NCBI RefSeq assembly: GCF_013426915.1
Contig: NZ_AP023179.1
Span: 3,410,001 to 3,474,000 of the forward strand
Source of the DNA: Paraburkholderia sp. PGU19
Lineage (GTDB): Bacteria > Pseudomonadota > Gammaproteobacteria > Burkholderiales > Burkholderiaceae
Direction of reading: 5' to 3'
DNA: 64,000 bases
Below are positions 11,391 through 21,703 of the stretch, piece by piece. Position 1 is the first letter of the stretch; each line of letters starts with the position of its first letter. Under the pieces are notes generated by a model that searched no databases, was not told the DNA's origin, and saw nothing but the letters and a program-made list of their open reading frames with translations. The position numbers and the translations under genes were made by a program.

Positions 11391-11537
11391 ATGAGAGTTG
11401 CTCCCATCACTCGCAAGTCGCATTCGATCCAGGCAGTTTCAGACGCAGGCACCCGCTGCCTGCGCCGCGTGCCGAAGCGCGGCAAGATCCACCCTATCTA
11501 CCCCGAACCACGGCCGGCGCACGGACGAGGAGGTGGC

Positions 11538-12677
11538 ATGGCGATGTCGATGGGCAAGCGCGTGACGTTGGCCGTCGCTGGCGCGATCGTGGTGCTCGTC
11601 GTGATTGCGCTCGGCGGCTTGTATTTCGTGCAACACGAAGTGAAAGAGCGCGTCGCCGAAGCGCTCGCGCCGCTCGGTACGGCGGAAAGTATCGACGTCG
11701 GTTTTTCGGCGATCACGCTGCGCCATGTCCGGCTGACGGCGCCCAGCGACTGGCCGACACCCGACGCCTTCACCGCCGACGAAATCACGATGACACCCGA
11801 CATCCGCGATCTGCTCGCGCATCGCGTGCATCTGCAAAGCATCGTGGTGCGCGGCTTCAGTCTCGTGCTCGTGCGCACCGCGAGCGGCAAGCTGGAAATC
11901 TTGCCGAAGCTGCGTCAAACGGTGAGCCGTCCCGGCCAGCCGGCAAGCGAAGCGAGCGGCGCGGCGTCGAACCGGCCGCCGCTACCCGCCGAGAAACTCA
12001 TCGACCACATCGCGTTCGCGGACGGCCAGTTCGTCTTCTACGACGAGATGATCCGCAAGCCGCCTTACAAGGTGACAGTCAGTGACGCGAGCGCGAGCGT
12101 CGACCACATCCATCTGCCCGATCTCACCGAACCGACCAGTCTGTCCGTCAAAGGCTCGATCAAAGGGCCGGCGCACACGGGCACGGTGACGTTCGACGGC
12201 TGGATGAAGATTGCCACCAAGGATTCGCAGACGACTACGACGCTGCGCGGCGTCGATGTCTTGACGCTCGATCCCTATCTGTTGAAAAAGGCCGGCGCGA
12301 AAACGCAGGTGACGGGCGGCACGCTCGACCTCAACCTGCAGGCGACGGTGACGAGCTATCACATTCATGCGCCGGGCACGGTCACGCTGCATCATCTGCA
12401 ACTGGCCGCGACGGACGACCCGCTCGACACGTTCATGCAGATCCCGACGCGCGCCGCCGTCGCCGCGCTCAAACAACACGGCGACGACATCACGCTGCAC
12501 TTCGTCATAGACGGCAATCTGCGCGACCCGAAGTTCAAGCTCAATGAAAGCGTGATGACGGAGCTGCGCGCGAACTTCGCGAAGGCGCTCGGCGTCAGCG
12601 CCGAGGGCGTCGCGAAGGGCGCGGGCGAGACGGTGAAAGGGCTTGGGAACGCGCTGAAGAATTTGCTGGGACAGTGA
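11538..12677 (+). CDS. Membrane-anchored AsmA/DUF748-like protein, unknown function
   Basis: This 379-residue protein starts at the ATG at 11538, preceded by GAGGAGGTGGC; the longer frame has no such ribosome site. One N-terminal transmembrane segment (about 9-30, VTLAVAGAIVVLVVIALGG) anchors a large, beta-rich periplasmic part. The pattern of a region just after the helix describing an amphipathic stretch, then repeated beta strands (DLLAHRVHLQSIVVRGFSLVL), recalls AsmA-like or DUF748 envelope proteins. A glycine/lysine-rich amphipathic end closes it. Related proteins are thought to bridge or support the envelope. Function here is not known. Confidence 0.8.
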   Translation: MAMSMGKRVTLAVAGAIVVLVVIALGGLYFVQHEVKERVAEALAPLGTAESIDVGFSAITLRHVRLTAPSDWPTPDAFTADEITMTPDIRDLLAHRVHLQSIVVRGFSLVLVRTASGKLEILPKLRQTVSRPGQPASEASGAASNRPPLPAEKLIDHIAFADGQFVFYDEMIRKPPYKVTVSDASASVDHIHLPDLTEPTSLSVKGSIKGPAHTGTVTFDGWMKIATKDSQTTTTLRGVDVLTLDPYLLKKAGAKTQVTGGTLDLNLQATVTSYHIHAPGTVTLHHLQLAATDDPLDTFMQIPTRAAVAALKQHGDDITLHFVIDGNLRDPKFKLNESVMTELRANFAKALGVSAEGVAKGAGETVKGLGNALKNLLGQ

Positions 12678-12696
12678 GGCCCGCTTCAACGCGGTC

Positions 12697-13320
12697 TTAC
12701 ACGGGAAGACCCAGTTCCCTGAGTTTCGCTTCCGTTTGCGCGGCGTTCGTGTGATGCACGCCGTGCCAGCCCAGTTCCGTCGCGGCGGCTGCGTTCTTGA
12801 GGTTGTCGTCGATGAAAACCAGTTCGTGCGCCTCGATTTCCGGCAGATGCGCGCGGATACGGCTTAGCATCTCCGCGAAAATCGCCGGGTCGGGCTTGAC
12901 CATCTTCACGCGCCCCGACACGACGATATCCTTGAACCGCCGCAGCACGGGGTAGTGCTCCCACGCGTAGGGGAAGGTCTCGTCCGACCAGTTCGTCAGG
13001 CCGAAGAGCGGCACATTCGCGGCTTCGAGCTTCTCCACCGTCGCGACGCCGTCGTCGAGTTGGCCCGCCACCATTTGATGCCAGCGCTCGTAAAACGCGC
13101 GAATCAGCGCTTCGTGCCCGGGAAACTTCGCGACCAGTTCGGCCGTGCCTTCCGCGATCGGCTGGCCGCCGTCCTGACGGATGACCCAGTCCATCGTGCA
13201 GACATTCGACAGGAACCATGCGCGCTCGGCATCGTCGGGAATCAGTTCGCGATACAGATACTGCGGGCTCCAGTCGATCAACACGCCGCCGAAATCGAAT
13301 ACGACTGCCTTGATGGTCAT
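12697..13320 (-). CDS. HAD-superfamily hydrolase (haloacid dehalogenase/YihX-like)
   Basis: This 207-residue protein carries HAD motif I as VVFDFGGVL near residue 8. The second acidic position of the usual DxD is glycine, as in dehalogenases and YihX-like sugar phosphatases. Motif II is GLTNWSDE, the motif III lysine lies in MVKPDPAIF, and motif IV is FIDDNLKN. The helical cap lies between motifs I and II. Substrate cannot be assigned; small phosphate esters or haloacids are both possible. Its ATG overlaps the stop of the isochorismatase-like gene by 4 bp, so the two are probably co-translated. Confidence 0.9.
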   Translation of the reverse strand: MTIKAVVFDFGGVLIDWSPQYLYRELIPDDAERAWFLSNVCTMDWVIRQDGGQPIAEGTAELVAKFPGHEALIRAFYERWHQMVAGQLDDGVATVEKLEAANVPLFGLTNWSDETFPYAWEHYPVLRRFKDIVVSGRVKMVKPDPAIFAEMLSRIRAHLPEIEAHELVFIDDNLKNAAAATELGWHGVHHTNAAQTEAKLRELGLPV

Positions 13321-13868
13321 GCGAACTCCGTTTGCAGAATGTCAGCGAGAGGACGCACCTTGACGCGCTTGCCCGTCATCGACGAGTTTGTCCAGACGAA
13401 GTTCTGGTGCTCGACGATCTTGTCGGCGGCGAGGTGCGGCTTGTCTTGCGTGGTGTGCAGATCGGCGGCGATCGTGGTGCGCAGGCCGAGCAGTTCGGCG
13501 CGGCGCGCCGTTGCGTTGACGCAGAACTCGGACGCATAACCACAGATCACCACGCTATCGATGTCTTGTTGACGGAGCTGATCGGCAAGCGGCGTCTCAT
13601 GGAACGAATCGCCGACTGTCTTGTAGATCGACGCGTCCGTTTGCTCGCGCACGAGCGTGGCGGGCAACTGCCACGCGTCGCTGCCGCGCGCGAGCGGTCC
13701 GTTTGCGTCGCTCTCGTGCTGCACGAAGAAGACGGGCGCATTCGCCTTGCGCGCCACGGCCGCGAGCCGGTTGATGCCGTCGATTACTGCTTCGCCGCGA
13801 TACGCGGGCGAAGGCCCGCTGAAGAACATCTGCTGTACGTCGATGACGATGACGGCAACACCGGACAT
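13317..13868 (-). CDS. Isochorismatase-like cysteine hydrolase
   Basis: This 183-residue protein starts at the ATG at 13868; the open frame continues 21 codons upstream without a ribosome site. The catalytic triad of the family is visible as Asp10 (VIVIDVQQMFF), Lys83 (ASIYKTVGDSF) and Cys116 (GYASEFCVNAT), with the preceding cis-peptide region VVICGYA. Members hydrolyse nicotinamide, N-carbamoyl compounds or isochorismate. The conserved cysteine argues for amide hydrolysis rather than isochorismate cleavage. It forms a two-gene unit with the HAD hydrolase. Substrate is unknown. Confidence 0.9.
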   Translation of the reverse strand: MSGVAVIVIDVQQMFFSGPSPAYRGEAVIDGINRLAAVARKANAPVFFVQHESDANGPLARGSDAWQLPATLVREQTDASIYKTVGDSFHETPLADQLRQQDIDSVVICGYASEFCVNATARRAELLGLRTTIAADLHTTQDKPHLAADKIVEHQNFVWTNSSMTGKRVKVRPLADILQTEFA

Positions 13869-14045
13869 GGGAGCCTCGCTATTCGTTGGTGATGGATTGA
13901 GCGAAACGGCGACGTTAAAAGGCCGAGTCACCGTTTAGAAGCGACTCGTCAACATAGCTGCGAATGGGATTGTGTGTGAAAACCCGCTGCACGATCGACT
14001 CGCGTTGCTTTCGATCGATCGCGCAGCGGAACGCGGCGCAGCGCG

Positions 14046-15860
14046 TCAGACCGGCTGCGTGCGCGTCTCGAGCCACGCTTTCGCGTCGCCCGACACATGC
14101 GGCGACACGCGGGCGCGCACCATCTCGTGATACGCGTTGAGCCACGCGCGCTCGTCATCGTTCAACAGGTTCAACGCGACGCAGCGCGTGTCGATCGGGC
14201 ACAGCGTCAGCGTTTCGAATTCGAGGAAATCGCCGAACTCGGTCTTCCCTGCCGCGCGGTTCAGCACCAGATTTTCGATGCGGATGCCCCATTTGCCCGG
14301 ACGGTAAATACCCGGCTCGATCGACGTGATCATCCCCTCTTCCATCGCCGTCCACGCCTCGGCGGGCGCGTAGTGCGAAATCACCTGCGGGCCTTCGTGG
14401 ACGTTCAGGAAGTAGCCGACGCCGTGGCCCGTGCCATGTCCGTAGTCCGCACCCGCTTCCCAGATCGGCGCGCGCGCGATCGAGTCGAGCATCGGCGAAC
14501 GGATGCCGCGCGGAAACTTCGCCCGCGACAGCGCCATCATGCCCTTCAGCACGGTCGTGAAGTCGCGCCGATGTTCGTCGTTGATCGTACCGATGGGCAC
14601 GACGCGCGTGATGTCCGTCGTGCCGCTCAGATACTGGCCGCCCGAGTCGATCAGCAGCAGGCCGTTGCCTTCGATCGTCGAATGCGACGCGGGTGTCGCG
14701 CGGTAATGCGGCATCGCGCCGTTCGCGTTGAAGCCGGCGATGGTCGCGAAGCTCAGCGTGACGAAGCCCGGTCGGCGCGCGCGCGCCGCCGTGAGCTTTT
14801 CGTCGATGGTCAGTTCGGTAATCGTTTCGCGGCCCAACGCGCCTTCGAACCATGCGAAAAATTCGGCCAGTGCTGCGCCGTCCTGCTCCATCGTCGCGCG
14901 CACGTGTTCGGCTTCGGCTTCCGTCTTGCGCGACTTGAAGAAAGTGGATGGATTCACAGCCTCGACGATCGCCACCGAAGCAGGCACCGATTGCAGCAGG
15001 CCATACGTAATGCGGCGCGGGTCGATTAGCAGCGTCTGGCCGTTCGGCAGCGCGGCGAGCGCGTCAGCCGCTTTCGCGTAGGCCTCGACGCGAATGCCGT
15101 CGCGCGCGAGCGACTCGGTCAGTTCCGCCGGCACCTTGCCGTCGACCACGAACAGCGACGCGCGCTCCAACCCGATCAACGCGTGCGCTACGAACACCGG
15201 GTTGTAGTTCACGTCCGCGCCGCGCAGGTTCAACAGCCAGGCGAGGTCGTCGAGCGTGGAGATGAAGTGCCACTGCGCGCCTTTTTCCTGCATCGCGCGG
15301 CGGATCTGGTCCAGCTTCTGCGCGCGCGAGACGCTAGCGTGCGGCGCGACGTGTTCGTAGACGGCGCCCGTCGGCAGCGACGGACGCTGCGGCCAGACGG
15401 TGTCGAGCAGATCGAGGTCAGTGCGCAGCTCGACGCCGCGAGCCGTCAACGCGTCGGTCAGCGCGCGCGCCGCCGCCACGCCGAGCACCGCGCCGTCGAC
15501 GCCGACCGTCGCGCCCGCTGGCACGTTCTGCGCCAGCCAGTCGATGTGCGGCGCGCTTTGCTGCCCGCCGAACATCTTCATCAGCTGGATGCCCGTGCCC
15601 GCCAGTTGCGCGTCGGCCTGCACCCAATAGCGGCTGTCGACCCACAGCCCGGCGAAATCCGCCGTCACGACCAGCGTGCCGACCGAGCCGGTGAAGCCCG
15701 ACAGCCATTCGCGGCCTTGCCAGCGGCCAGGCAGATATTCGGAAAGATGCGGGTCCGCCGATGGCACGAGGCAGGCGGCGAGCCCAGCCTGCTTCATGGC
15801 GCCGCGCAGTTGCGCAATGCGCTCGGGGATCGAGGTGGTTTCGGGGAGTCGTACGTTCAT
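14046..15860 (-). CDS. Aminopeptidase P-family protein (Xaa-Pro aminopeptidase, M24B)
   Basis: This 604-residue enzyme starts at MNVRLPETT, 8 nt after AGGTGA; another ATG lies five codons upstream. Its length fits the long three-domain aminopeptidase P type (two creatinase-N-like domains, then pita-bread catalytic domain), not the 440-residue PepP. Metal ligands are seen in LLIDSGGQYLSGTTDITR (two Asp), HGTGHGVGYFLNVHEGPQ (His), SIEPGIYRPG and GIRIENLVL (two Glu). It should release N-terminal residues preceding proline using a dimetal centre, probably in the cytoplasm as no signal peptide is present. Confidence 0.93.
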   Translation of the reverse strand: MNVRLPETTSIPERIAQLRGAMKQAGLAACLVPSADPHLSEYLPGRWQGREWLSGFTGSVGTLVVTADFAGLWVDSRYWVQADAQLAGTGIQLMKMFGGQQSAPHIDWLAQNVPAGATVGVDGAVLGVAAARALTDALTARGVELRTDLDLLDTVWPQRPSLPTGAVYEHVAPHASVSRAQKLDQIRRAMQEKGAQWHFISTLDDLAWLLNLRGADVNYNPVFVAHALIGLERASLFVVDGKVPAELTESLARDGIRVEAYAKAADALAALPNGQTLLIDPRRITYGLLQSVPASVAIVEAVNPSTFFKSRKTEAEAEHVRATMEQDGAALAEFFAWFEGALGRETITELTIDEKLTAARARRPGFVTLSFATIAGFNANGAMPHYRATPASHSTIEGNGLLLIDSGGQYLSGTTDITRVVPIGTINDEHRRDFTTVLKGMMALSRAKFPRGIRSPMLDSIARAPIWEAGADYGHGTGHGVGYFLNVHEGPQVISHYAPAEAWTAMEEGMITSIEPGIYRPGKWGIRIENLVLNRAAGKTEFGDFLEFETLTLCPIDTRCVALNLLNDDERAWLNAYHEMVRARVSPHVSGDAKAWLETRTQPV

Positions 15861-15879
15861 CGGTTTCACCTGCAAGAAT

Positions 15880-16134
15880 TCATCGACGGGAGAACAAGCC
15901 GACCGTCACGGCAACGGCAACAAGCGCGATAGCGGTGCAGACGGGCCACTCGAGCGTGTCGCCGTCGTGGAAGAGTTGAGTGACATTGCCGACCATGTGC
16001 GCGATGACGGCACCCGCCACGCCGATCAGCATCGCCATCCACAGCACCACGTGGCTCGCGCGCCGCAGCGGGTGCAGCCACCAACTGGCCGCGCCGACGA
16101 CGGCGCCAAGAATGATCAGTCCGGGCCAGCCCAT
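15880..16134 (-). CDS. Small two- or three-helix membrane protein, YeaQ/YmgE-like
   Basis: The 84-residue protein begins MGWPGLIILGAVVGAASWW after GGTGGA. Three hydrophobic segments with glycine spacing (residues 3-20, 28-48 and 63-80) and a basic end resemble GlsB/YeaQ/YmgE stress-response membrane proteins. Assignment is by architecture and the start motif only. It lies 19 bp upstream of the aminopeptidase P gene on the same strand and is probably co-transcribed with it. Confidence 0.7.
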   Translation of the reverse strand: MGWPGLIILGAVVGAASWWLHPLRRASHVVLWMAMLIGVAGAVIAHMVGNVTQLFHDGDTLEWPVCTAIALVAVAVTVGLFSRR

Positions 16135-16321
16135 TAGCGTCCACCGCCGATCAAATTAAGACTGTTCTGATAGGCGGCTGTTTTATCGATGGCTAGCATT
16201 TTTTCTCTTTCACTAGAAGGTCCACGCGGCTTTCTGCGTAGCGGTTGAGTTTAGGGGCCGGGATTAGGTTAAGCAAGCTGAAAGCCTCCCGTGCCAGATC
16301 GCTGCGCCCACCCCACCGTCC

Positions 16322-17068
16322 ATGCGAATTGCCCTTATTGAACCTGACCTCCGGCATGCGGAAATCGTCGGCCGGCTACTGCTTGCCGGAGGGCATGCCT
16401 GTCATCACTTCCCCTCCAGCGCGCCTTTTTTGACAGGCGCCGCAAGCGAGTTCTTCGATCTCCTCGTCACCGACGCGTATTGCGGCGACGCCGCTGCCGA
16501 AGACGTGATCATGCGGGTGCGCCAGGTTCTGCCGGGCTTGCCCGTCATCGCCATGATGACGATGCCCCGCGAAAGCGAACTGGTCGCCATGTTGCAGTCG
16601 GGCGCCGACGACTGCCTGTCGAAGCCCGTGCGCGGCCCCGAAATGCTGGCCCGCATCGAAGCGCTGATGCGCCGCGCCGGCATTCGCCGCCCGCGCAACC
16701 GGGTGCGCGAAATGTTCGGCGAATATGCGTTCGACGCCGGCCACTCGATCGTCAGCTTTCGGGGACAGAGCGTCACCCTGACGCCAAAAGAACTGCAGTT
16801 CGCGCTGCTGCTGTTTACCAACATGTCGCGGCCGGTGTCGCGCGCACACATCCTGGAGACGGTCTGGTCGCGCCGCCGCGACGTAAAGTCGCGCACGCTC
16901 GACACGCACGCGTCGCGCATCCGCACCAAGCTCGAACTGCGGCCCGAATTCGGCTACACCCTTACGCCGCTGTACGGCTACGGCTACCGTCTGGACCAGA
17001 TTCCCGTCGAAAACACGGATATCGCGGATAAACCCACGCCGACTGAAAGAATCGCGGAAACGCTATAA
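16322..17068 (+). CDS. OmpR-family response regulator without adjacent kinase
   Basis: This 248-residue protein has an N-terminal receiver domain. The phosphoacceptor is Asp51 in DLLVTDAY, the switch threonine is in MMTMPRE and the conserved lysine is Lys101 in LSKPVRG. A linker leads to a winged-helix DNA-binding domain (about 130-235) with [13 protein letters not shown] and the recognition segment [15 protein letters not shown]. No histidine kinase lies nearby, so it is an orphan. It sits 53 bp upstream of hemA in the same direction, which suggests co-transcription or possibly a link to haem synthesis; the latter is inference only. Confidence 0.9.
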   Translation: MRIALIEPDLRHAEIVGRLLLAGGHACHHFPSSAPFLTGAASEFFDLLVTDAYCGDAAAEDVIMRVRQVLPGLPVIAMMTMPRESELVAMLQSGADDCLSKPVRGPEMLARIEALMRRAGIRRPRNRVREMFGEYAFDAGHSIVSFRGQSVTLTPKELQFALLLFTNMSRPVSRAHILETVWSRRRDVKSRTLDTHASRIRTKLELRPEFGYTLTPLYGYGYRLDQIPVENTDIADKPTPTERIAETL

Positions 17069-17121
17069 TATTGGGCCTAACCATAGCCCCAATACCGCGC
17101 CCAAAAAGCCGTAGAGTCCCC

Positions 17122-18408
17122 GTGCAACTGCTAACGATCGGAATCAACCACCACACCGCGCCCGTCGCCTTGCGCGAACGCGTGGCGTTTCCGGTCGAAC
17201 AGATCAAGCCGGCGCTCTCGACGTTCAAGGACATCTTCCTCGGCCGCACGGCCCGCACGGCGCCAGAAGCGGCCATTCTGTCCACCTGCAACCGCACCGA
17301 ACTCTACTGCGCCACCGACGACCAGGCCGCCCGCGAAGCCGCCATCCACTGGCTGTCGAAGTACCACAACATCACCATCGACGAACTCGCGCCGCACGTG
17401 TACGCGCTGCCGCAGTCGGAAGCCGTGCGCCACGCGTTTCGCGTCGCGTCGGGGCTGGATTCGATGGTGCTGGGCGAGACGCAGATCGTGGGCCAGATGA
17501 AGGATGCAGTGCGCACGGCGTCGGAAGCTGGCGCGCTCGGGACGTATCTGAACCAGTTGTTCCAGCGTACCTTCGCCGTCGCGAAAGAGGTGCGCACCAC
17601 GACTGAAATCGGGGCGCAATCGGTTTCGATGGCCGCCGCGGCGGTGCGCCTCGCACAGCGGATTTTCGACAAGGTGTCGAATCAGCGCGTGCTGTTCATC
17701 GGCGCGGGCGAGATGATCGAGCTTTGCGCGACGCACTTTGCCGCGCAACAGCCGCGCGAGCTGGTCGTCGCGAATCGCACGGCCGAACGCGGCCAGCGTC
17801 TCGCCGACCGCTTCAATGGCCGCTCGATTCCGCTGTCGGAATTGCCCACGCGCATGCACGAGTTCGACATCATCGTGTCGTGCACGGCATCGACGCTGCC
17901 CATCATCGGTCTTGGCGCCGTCGAGCGCGCGGTGAAGGCCCGCCGTCACCGCCCCATTTTCATGGTCGATCTCGCCGTGCCGCGCGACATCGAACCGGAA
18001 GTCGGCAAGCTCGAAGACGTATTCCTGTACACCGTCGATGACCTCGGCGCGATCGTCCGCGAAGGCAATGCCTCGCGCCAGGCTGCCGTCGCGCAGGCGG
18101 AGACGATCATCGAAACGCGCGTGCAGAATTTCATGCAGTGGCTCGACGCGCGCAGCATCGTGCCCGTCATCCGTCACATGCACACGCAGGCCGACGCGCT
18201 GCGTCGCGCCGAAGTCGAAAAAGCGCAAAAGCTACTCGCGCGCGGCGACGATCCCGCTGCCGTGCTCGAAGCGCTGTCGCAGGCGCTCACCAACAAGCTG
18301 ATCCACGGTCCGACGCACGCGCTCAACCGCGCCAGCAGCGAAGAACGCGATTCGCTCATCGAACTGATGAGCGGTTTCTACAAGCACGCTCACTCTTCCG
18401 AGCGTTAG
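17122..18408 (+). CDS. hemA: Glutamyl-tRNA reductase
   Basis: This 428-residue enzyme starts at GTG 17122; the product [20 protein letters not shown] is the usual family start, whereas the ATG-equivalent 17 codons upstream adds unrelated sequence. The catalytic Cys56 lies in [10 protein letters not shown], and the NADPH-binding [13 protein letters not shown] follows in the middle. A C-terminal dimerisation helix contains [10 protein letters not shown]. It reduces Glu-tRNA(Glu) to glutamate-1-semialdehyde, the first committed step of tetrapyrrole synthesis. It heads hemA-prfA-prmC, a widely conserved order. Confidence 0.97.
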   Translation: MQLLTIGINHHTAPVALRERVAFPVEQIKPALSTFKDIFLGRTARTAPEAAILSTCNRTELYCATDDQAAREAAIHWLSKYHNITIDELAPHVYALPQSEAVRHAFRVASGLDSMVLGETQIVGQMKDAVRTASEAGALGTYLNQLFQRTFAVAKEVRTTTEIGAQSVSMAAAAVRLAQRIFDKVSNQRVLFIGAGEMIELCATHFAAQQPRELVVANRTAERGQRLADRFNGRSIPLSELPTRMHEFDIIVSCTASTLPIIGLGAVERAVKARRHRPIFMVDLAVPRDIEPEVGKLEDVFLYTVDDLGAIVREGNASRQAAVAQAETIIETRVQNFMQWLDARSIVPVIRHMHTQADALRRAEVEKAQKLLARGDDPAAVLEALSQALTNKLIHGPTHALNRASSEERDSLIELMSGFYKHAHSSER

Positions 18409-18552
18409 CGGCGCTACACGCCGCGGCATCGCGCGGGTTGCCGACCAGGCCCGCGTGGTGCTTCATCCCATTGTCCGGGGCTTTCGTCCCGGGTTATCTT
18501 CCCGGTTTCCCGAATCCAGCTGTTCTTTCCGGAGCCCGCTCCGACCGCCCCA

Positions 18553-19635
18553 ATGAAAACGAGCATGCAAGCCAAGCTCGACCAGCTCACCACCCGGCTG
18601 GCCGAACTGAACGACCTGTTGAGCCGCGAAGACATCACGGCGAACATCGACCAGTACCGCAAGCTCACGCGCGAACACGCGGAACTGCAGCCCGTCGTCG
18701 AGCACTACGCTCTCTGGCGCCAGTCGATGAACGACGCGGCCACCGCGCAGGAACTGCTGTCGGACGCATCGATGAAGGACTTCGCGGAAGATGAAATCCG
18801 CTCGGCGCGCGAGCAAATGGAAAAGCTCGAAGGCGAGTTGCAGAAAATGCTGCTGCCAAAAGACCCGAACGACGAGCGCAACATCTTCCTCGAAATCCGC
18901 GCGGGCACGGGCGGCGACGAATCGGCGCTGTTCGCGGGCGACCTGCTGCGCATGTATCTGCGCTACGCGGAACGCAACCGCTGGCAGGTCGAGATGATGT
19001 CGGCGAGCGAATCGGATCTGGGCGGCTACAAGGAAGTGATCGTGCGGATTGCGGGCGACGCCGCGTATTCGAAGCTTAAGTTCGAATCGGGCGGCCACCG
19101 CGTACAGCGCGTGCCCGCAACCGAAACGCAGGGCCGTATCCATACGTCGGCGTGCACGGTGGCGGTGATGCCGGAAGCGGACGAAATCGGCGAAGTCGAA
19201 ATCAATCCCGCCGATCTGCGCATCGACACGTTCCGCGCGTCCGGCGCGGGCGGCCAGCACATCAACAAGACCGACTCAGCCGTACGCGTCACTCACTTGC
19301 CGACGGGCATCGTCGTCGAATGTCAGGACGACCGTTCGCAGCACAAGAACAAGGATCGCGCGCTGAAAGTGCTCGCCGCGCGTATCAAGGACAAGCAGTA
19401 CCACGAGCAGCATGCGAAGGAAGCCGCCACCCGCAAGAGCCTGATCGGCTCGGGCGACCGCTCGGAGCGCATTCGCACGTACAACTTCCCGCAAGGCCGT
19501 CTCACCGATCACCGGATCAACTTGACGCTGTATCGCCTCGAAGCGCTGATGGAAGGCGATCTCGACGAGCTGATCGCGGCGCTCGTGTCCGAACATCAGG
19601 CGGAACTGCTCGCGTCGCTCGGCGACGCGGACTGA
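18553..19635 (+). CDS. prfA: Peptide chain release factor 1
   Basis: At 360 residues it matches RF1. The stop-codon discriminator PAT motif is in [10 protein letters not shown], specific to RF1 (UAA/UAG). The peptidyl-hydrolysis GGQ is residues 233-235 in [15 protein letters not shown]. The start [12 protein letters not shown] matches Burkholderia-type RF1; a shorter start at the second Met is possible. It is followed 9 bp later by prmC, whose product methylates the GGQ glutamine. Confidence 0.97.
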   Translation: MKTSMQAKLDQLTTRLAELNDLLSREDITANIDQYRKLTREHAELQPVVEHYALWRQSMNDAATAQELLSDASMKDFAEDEIRSAREQMEKLEGELQKMLLPKDPNDERNIFLEIRAGTGGDESALFAGDLLRMYLRYAERNRWQVEMMSASESDLGGYKEVIVRIAGDAAYSKLKFESGGHRVQRVPATETQGRIHTSACTVAVMPEADEIGEVEINPADLRIDTFRASGAGGQHINKTDSAVRVTHLPTGIVVECQDDRSQHKNKDRALKVLAARIKDKQYHEQHAKEAATRKSLIGSGDRSERIRTYNFPQGRLTDHRINLTLYRLEALMEGDLDELIAALVSEHQAELLASLGDAD

Positions 19636-19644
19636 GCCACGCGC

Positions 19645-20493
19645 ATGAGTACCGTCGATACCGTCGCCACGTTGCTGCGCGCGTCGCCGCTGCCCGCGCT
19701 GGAAGCGCGCATTCTGCTCGGACACGCGCTGGAGTGGCGCCGCACGGAGCTGATCACGCGCGCCGACGACGCGCTCGATGCCGCCAAGGTGGCGACCTTT
19801 CGCGATCTGGAAGCACGGCGCGTGGCGGGCGAGCCGATCGCGCAACTGATCGGCTCACGGGAGTTCTTCGGTCTCGATTTCCACGTCACGCGCGACGTAT
19901 TGATTCCGCGCCCCGAAACCGAACTGCTCGTCGAAACGGCTGTGCAGGCGCTTGAAGGCCGCGCCCCGCGCTCGCGCGTGCTCGACCTCGGCACGGGCAC
20001 GGGGGCGATTGCCGTGTCAATCGCGTGGTCGCGGCCGGACGCGCGGGTTTGGGCCGTCGATCGCTCAACTGAAGCGCTGGAAGTCGCCCGGCGCAACGCA
20101 GTGAGGCTTCTCGAACCGAAACGTCCCGGCGGCGACCTGCAATTCGCGCAAAGCGACTGGTACGCCGCGCTCGACGACTCGCTCACGTTCGACGTAATTG
20201 TCAGCAACCCGCCGTATATCGCGAGTGGCGACCCGCACCTGTCGCAAGGCGATCTGCGTTTCGAGCCGCGCGGCGCGCTCACCGACGGGGCCGACGGCCT
20301 CTCGGCGATCCGCGCGATCGTCGCCGGCGCGCCGGCCCGGCTCGTGCCGAACGGCGTGCTGTGGATGGAGCACGGCTACGATCAGGCCGAAGCCGTTCGC
20401 GCGATCCTCACGGCGCAAGGTTTTGCCGACGTGCGCTCGGAATGCGATCTAGCGGATATCGAACGCATCAGCGGCGGTCGCTGGCCGGCCTGA
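19645..20493 (+). CDS. prmC: Release factor glutamine methyltransferase PrmC (HemK)
   Basis: This 282-residue SAM-dependent enzyme has an N-terminal helical domain with ARILLGHAL, then [16 protein letters not shown] as the SAM-binding motif I. The catalytic NPPY is residues 188-191 ([14 protein letters not shown]). The final segment with [12 protein letters not shown] is typical. It N5-methylates the GGQ glutamine of release factors 1 and 2, tying it directly to prfA just upstream. Confidence 0.96.
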   Translation: MSTVDTVATLLRASPLPALEARILLGHALEWRRTELITRADDALDAAKVATFRDLEARRVAGEPIAQLIGSREFFGLDFHVTRDVLIPRPETELLVETAVQALEGRAPRSRVLDLGTGTGAIAVSIAWSRPDARVWAVDRSTEALEVARRNAVRLLEPKRPGGDLQFAQSDWYAALDDSLTFDVIVSNPPYIASGDPHLSQGDLRFEPRGALTDGADGLSAIRAIVAGAPARLVPNGVLWMEHGYDQAEAVRAILTAQGFADVRSECDLADIERISGGRWPA

Positions 20494-20617
20494 CACGCCG
20501 CGGCGCGGCGTTCTGCAACAGCGGCTATTCGCGCCGATCCAGCCGCCGGTCGCTATCAGAGAAATCCGCTATCATTTCACTCTATCTCTTATACACACCG
20601 GAACCGCAAGGTCAGTC

Positions 20618-20929
20618 ATGGACACGCAACAACGCATCAAGCAAATCGTCGACGAAAACCCCGTCGTGCTCTTCATGAAAGGCAACGCGCAATTCCCGAT
20701 GTGCGGCTTCTCGGGCCGCGCGGTGCAGATTCTGAAGGCATGCGGCGTCGATCAGTTCAAGACGGTCAACGTCCTCGAAGACGACGCCGTACGCCAGGGC
20801 ATCAAGGAATTCTCGAACTGGCCGACCATCCCGCAGCTGTACGTCAACGGTGAATTCGTCGGCGGCTCGGACATCATGATGGAGATGTATCAGTCGGGCG
20901 AACTGCAGCAACTCTTCGCTGCCGCCTGA
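20618..20929 (+). CDS. grxD: Monothiol glutaredoxin, Grx4 type
   Basis: This 103-residue protein has the monothiol active site CGFS at residues 29-32 with the preceding lysine 21 in [13 protein letters not shown]. The TVP-like [19 protein letters not shown] supplies the glutathione/FeS-binding surface. Such glutaredoxins carry bridging [2Fe-2S] clusters and partner with BolA proteins; a BolA/IbaG homologue is encoded at 58132-58371. It is preceded by a 124-bp gap and probably has its own promoter. Confidence 0.95.
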   Translation: MDTQQRIKQIVDENPVVLFMKGNAQFPMCGFSGRAVQILKACGVDQFKTVNVLEDDAVRQGIKEFSNWPTIPQLYVNGEFVGGSDIMMEMYQSGELQQLFAAA

Positions 20930-20967
20930 GCCACGCAACTGAGCCACGAGAGACGGCGCCGCACGTC

Positions 20968-21567
20968 ATGGAAACACGCGCCGCGGCGCCTCGCCGTCTC
21001 ATTGTCGCCATCACGGGAGCGACGGGCGCCATCTACGGCGTCCGGCTGCTCCAGACGCTGCGCAAACTGGGCGGCGTCGAAAGCCATCTGCTGATTTCCA
21101 GCGCAGGATGGCTCAATATCCAGCACGAACTCCAATTGTCGCGTGAAGACGTGCATCCGCTCGCGGATGTCGTTCATTCCGTGCGCGACGTCGGCGCGAG
21201 CATCGCGTCTGGCTCGTTCGCGACCGACGGCATGATCGTCGCGCCGTGTTCGATGAAAACGCTCGCGAGCATCGCGCACGGCCTTTCCGACAATCTGATC
21301 ACGCGCGCCGCCGATGTCACGCTGAAGGAACGTCGACGGCTCGTGCTGATGGTGCGCGAAACGCCGTTCAACCTCGCACATCTGCGCAACATGACGGCCG
21401 TCACCGAAATGGGCGGCGTGATTTTTCCGCCGCTGCCCGCCTTTTACAATCGGCCCGAGACGATCGATCAGATGGTCGACGATACCGTCGCCCGCGTGCT
21501 CGACCTGTTCGCGCTGGGTCCAGCGCTGGCGCCCGCGTGGCAAGGGTTGAACAGTCCGTCGCAGTGA
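20968..21567 (+). CDS. ubiX: Flavin prenyltransferase UbiX
   Basis: This 199-residue protein has the FMN/phosphate-binding ITGATGAIYGVRLL near its start, the segment APCSMKTLASIAHGLSDNLI and MVRETPFNLAHLRNM, all diagnostic of UbiX/Pad1. It prenylates reduced FMN to make the cofactor of UbiD-type decarboxylases in ubiquinone synthesis. It lies 38 bp after grxD, same strand. ubiD is not in the window. Confidence 0.95.
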   Translation: METRAAAPRRLIVAITGATGAIYGVRLLQTLRKLGGVESHLLISSAGWLNIQHELQLSREDVHPLADVVHSVRDVGASIASGSFATDGMIVAPCSMKTLASIAHGLSDNLITRAADVTLKERRRLVLMVRETPFNLAHLRNMTAVTEMGGVIFPPLPAFYNRPETIDQMVDDTVARVLDLFALGPALAPAWQGLNSPSQ

Positions 21568-21703
21568 AGCGCGCCGCTGACGCCACTGGATTCACAACTG
21601 CCACGAGACAATCAAATCCCCGTTTCGCCGTTTATCAAATGACAGTGCGGGCTTATATTCGCTTCAACGAAACTTATCCGGCCTTCATCCGGCCCGCACT
21701 GCC

